Of a stretch of 8,050 nt of DNA, positions 6,319 to 8,050 are shown one piece after another (the stretch's first letter is position 1; each line of letters begins with the position of its first letter). The DNA comes from Desulfobacterales bacterium CG23_combo_of_CG06-09_8_20_14_all_51_8 (lineage in GTDB: Bacteria; Desulfobacterota; Desulfobacteria; Desulfobacterales; Desulfosalsimonadaceae). The DNA is taken from positions 11,308 to 19,357 of the forward strand of contig PCSG01000033.1 in NCBI GenBank assembly GCA_002772195.1, in the 5' to 3' direction. The notes beneath the pieces were generated by a model. That model saw only the letters and a program-made list of their open reading frames with translations, was not told the origin of the DNA and made no database searches. Both the position numbers and the translations under genes were made by a program.

Positions 6319-7608
6319 ATGTCGGAAAAACAAAAAACCCAAGCCGGGAAAAATCTGACCAAAGTGGTGGGGGACGCCTACATGGACCTTCACACAAAAG
6401 CGGCCCAGGGCGCGTTTGTGGTGTGGATCGCCATCAATGTGCCGGCGGAGCTGTTCGCCGGATTTGAAAACGTGGTGTACGCGGTCCCGGAGAGCCACGC
6501 GGCCTTGAACGCCGCCAAAGGCGCGGGCGTGATTCAGTGTGAAAAAGCCGAGCGCCTGGGCTATTCCCCGGACCTGTGCTCCTATGCCCGGATTGATATC
6601 GGAAGCGCCGCAAGTGGCGGCAAGGATTCCCCGACCTTCGGGCTGCCCAAGCCCGATCTGCTGGTGTCCGACACCAACAACTGCTCCCTGCTGGTCAAAT
6701 GGTTCGACGCCCATCATCGACGCATGGAAGTCCCGCACTTTATCATCGACGTGCCCTTCTGCTACGGCCCCCAGCGGGCGGAAGACCGGCGCTATATCGT
6801 TTCGCAGTTTACGGACCTGATCCGCGTCATAGAAAACATGTCCGGCCAGAAGCATGACATGGACAAGTCCCGGGCCGCGATAGAGCGAACCAGCCAAGGG
6901 CTGGCCTTCTGGAAAGAGTTTCTGGGATTTGCCCGGCACCGGCCGTCCGGGATCACGGCCTTTGATTCCTTTGTGCAGATGGCCCCGTTTCTGGTGGCCC
7001 GGGGAACGCCCCAATTCGTGGACCATTACCGGCTCCTGGCCGAGGAAACCGCCCAGCGGGTCACGGACGGTGTTTTTCCGGTGCCGGATGAAAAATTCCG
7101 GCTGTTCTGGGACAATATCGCACCATGGCACCAGCTCCGGGACATGTCCGCAGGGCTTGCGGCCCTGGGGGCCAATATCGTGGGGGCCACCTACACCTCC
7201 TGCATCGGTGGACTGGAAGGCAGTTTTGAGCTGTTCCCCTATGATGGCGGCGATCCTCTGGAATACTGCGCCCGGACCCAGAACTGCTATGTTTGCCCCC
7301 ACGGCATGGCCTTGCGGGGCAAAGCCATGGCCGGGGCCGTCCGGGACTTCGCGATCGACGGGATCGTGTTCGCCAGCAACCGGAGCTGCAAGCCGTATTC
7401 TCTGATTCAGATGGACCAGCAGCGGCGTATGGCCGAGGTTTTGGGCGTGCCGTCGGTGATGATCGACGTGGACCATGCGGACGCCCGGAAATACAGCCGG
7501 GAAGCCACATTCACGCGGCTCGGGGCGTTTCTGGAGCGGTTGGCGGCGCGTCAAACGGTGAGCGGTGATTTTAAGGGAAACACAAAGAACGAAAGGAAGG
7601 TATCATGA
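6319..7608 (+). CDS. 2-hydroxyacyl-CoA dehydratase/BcrB-type subunit
   Basis: A second HGD-D family protein, 429 residues, close to BcrB (about 436). It is probably the partner of the BcrC-like product upstream; the small-then-large order mirrors bcrC-bcrB. AGAGGAC before ATG 6319 is a fair ribosome site. Family features are INVPAELFAGFENVVYAVPE (39-58), GYSPDLCSYARIDIG (81-95), SDTNNCSLLVKWFD (117-130), VPHFIIDVPF (138-147), a central helical region, TYTSCIGGLEGSFEL (291-305), and DGIVFASNRSCKPYS (347-361) followed by GVPSVMIDVDHADARKYS (376-393). Cys87, Cys122 and Cys357 are the likely [4Fe-4S] ligands. Extra cysteines (295, 317, 323, 326) cluster around YCARTQNCYVC and are unusual. No BcrA/HgdC-type activating ATPase is in view. 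The substrate cannot be told; HgdA-like dehydratase and aromatic-type reductase are both possible. Confidence 0.88.
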   Translation: MSEKQKTQAGKNLTKVVGDAYMDLHTKAAQGAFVVWIAINVPAELFAGFENVVYAVPESHAALNAAKGAGVIQCEKAERLGYSPDLCSYARIDIGSAASGGKDSPTFGLPKPDLLVSDTNNCSLLVKWFDAHHRRMEVPHFIIDVPFCYGPQRAEDRRYIVSQFTDLIRVIENMSGQKHDMDKSRAAIERTSQGLAFWKEFLGFARHRPSGITAFDSFVQMAPFLVARGTPQFVDHYRLLAEETAQRVTDGVFPVPDEKFRLFWDNIAPWHQLRDMSAGLAALGANIVGATYTSCIGGLEGSFELFPYDGGDPLEYCARTQNCYVCPHGMALRGKAMAGAVRDFAIDGIVFASNRSCKPYSLIQMDQQRRMAEVLGVPSVMIDVDHADARKYSREATFTRLGAFLERLAARQTVSGDFKGNTKNERKVS

Positions 7609-7640
7609 AACCGTGGACGAAGTTCCGATCTAAAATATGA
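7605..7640 (+). CDS. 11-codon ORF bridging two genes by double ATGA overlaps
   Basis: The ORF reads MKPWTKFRSKI. It has one of the strongest ribosome sites in the window (GAAAGGAAGG, 7591-7600, four bases before the ATG). Its ATG overlaps the dehydratase stop as ATGA (7605-7608), and its own TGA overlaps the next ATG in the same way (7637-7640). It could be a leader that carries ribosomes to 7637, where no ribosome site is visible, or the surviving first codons of a lost third operon gene. No function is recognised. Confidence 0.4.
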   Translation: MKPWTKFRSKI

Positions 7641-8050
7641 AATATAAATTCTTTTTCCTTCGCATATCTGCTTTAATTCTTTCCTTAAGCCGGAAACTCG
7701 TTCCCTGCATCCTTTTCGGTTTCGTTCTATGCTTGGGGGATTTCAGCCTGCCGCAGGCCGGTAATGCTTTTGAGGGGGTCGATCAAGGATCATCGCAGTA
7801 TTTCATCGCGGCGGAACGGTGGAAAGAGGCCGAAAAAATTTTTCGATCCGATCCGCATTGGCTTGGCGGAGATGGCGCGACATCTGTGGACCTGACCCAT
7901 GGCCGGGTTCTCTGGCTCTTCGGCGACAGTTTTATTGACCCAAGCGGCTCCGGCTTGCGGCGGGCGTCCGACTTGGTGCGAAACAGCATTGCCATTCAGA
8001 CGGGGTATGATCCCACCTGCGCTGAAATGAAATTTTCCTGGAAAATGAAG
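7637..8050 (+). CDS. exported DUF4185-like beta-propeller protein, N-terminal 138 codons (runs off right edge)
   Basis: The frame is open from ATG 7637 to the edge and is limited upstream by TAA at 7631-7633. The N-terminus is a long signal sequence: basic MKYK, two hydrophobic runs (5-18 and 21-34) split by Arg19-Lys20, and a probable signal peptidase site after AGNA (41-44). The mature part shows WLGGDGATSVDL (75-86), LWLFGDSFID (92-101) and RNSIAIQTGYDP (115-126). This matches the W-x-G-x-DG-x-x-S...LWLFGD...R...NS opening blade of DUF4185-like and related five-bladed propeller proteins of unknown, possibly carbohydrate-related, function. It has no ribosome site of its own and its ATG overlaps the stop of the 11-codon ORF, so it may be translated by coupling. 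Its first 60 bases are richer in A and T than the dehydratase gene, consistent with a junction between unrelated segments. The family call comes from motif memory. Confidence 0.7.
   Translation, partial: MKYKFFFLRISALILSLSRKLVPCILFGFVLCLGDFSLPQAGNAFEGVDQGSSQYFIAAERWKEAEKIFRSDPHWLGGDGATSVDLTHGRVLWLFGDSFIDPSGSGLRRASDLVRNSIAIQTGYDPTCAEMKFSWKMK

Noticed and set aside
6250..7554. 434-codon open frame on the minus strand opposite the BcrB-like gene
   Set aside because: It mirrors the codon pattern of a well-supported plus-strand gene, shows no family motif, and has low-complexity His/Gly/Pro-rich composition typical of a shadow frame.

Overview
The window is moderately GC-rich bacterial DNA with Shine-Dalgarno-led genes. 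Its gene content suggests an anaerobic, probably sulfate-reducing or syntrophic, Desulfobacterota-like organism: an anaerobic GlpAB glycerol-3-phosphate dehydrogenase, a pair of oxygen-sensitive-type 2-hydroxyacyl-CoA dehydratase/benzoyl-CoA reductase family subunits, and an acyl-CoA synthetase. There is no taxonomic marker such as rRNA, so the lineage is inference.

Layout. Positions 1-784 (minus) hold the N-terminal 261 codons of an AMP-forming acyl-CoA synthetase that runs off the left edge just after a divergent P-loop motif. A 343-bp non-coding stretch with candidate promoters for both directions separates it from a small lipoprotein gene (1128-1607, plus). That gene converges, across a 38-bp gap, on a glpA-glpB operon (4536-1646, minus). 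GlpA starts at TTG, and glpA and glpB overlap by the 4 bases ATGA. glpB ends the operon without a glpC. A 9-bp tandem repeat lies inside the nucleotide-binding loop of glpB.

A second transcription unit diverges from glpA on the plus strand, behind a good sigma70-like promoter (4721-4749). Its first gene is a relic: the N-terminus of a SagB/ThcOx-type nitroreductase (4794-4971), broken by a one-base shift and then cut off. Next is a HgdB/BcrC-type subunit (4999-6112) whose first 25 or so codons are one base out of frame with the rest, at a run of five C. After a 206-bp gap filled by an inverted pair of REP-like palindromes comes an intact HgdA/BcrB-type subunit (6319-7608). An 11-codon ORF overlaps its stop and in turn overlaps the start of an exported beta-propeller-like protein (7637-8050, runs off the right edge).

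Together, glpAB would oxidise glycerol-3-phosphate and feed electrons to the respiratory chain. The two PF06050-type proteins look like the catalytic halves of a [4Fe-4S] radical acyl-CoA dehydratase or reductase of unknown substrate, with no activating ATPase in view. The most notable region is 4794-7640, where a SagB fossil, a frameshift, a mobile-looking palindrome pair and a vestigial ORF all fall in one operon. This suggests a pathway being dismantled or rearranged, or a stretch with local sequence errors.
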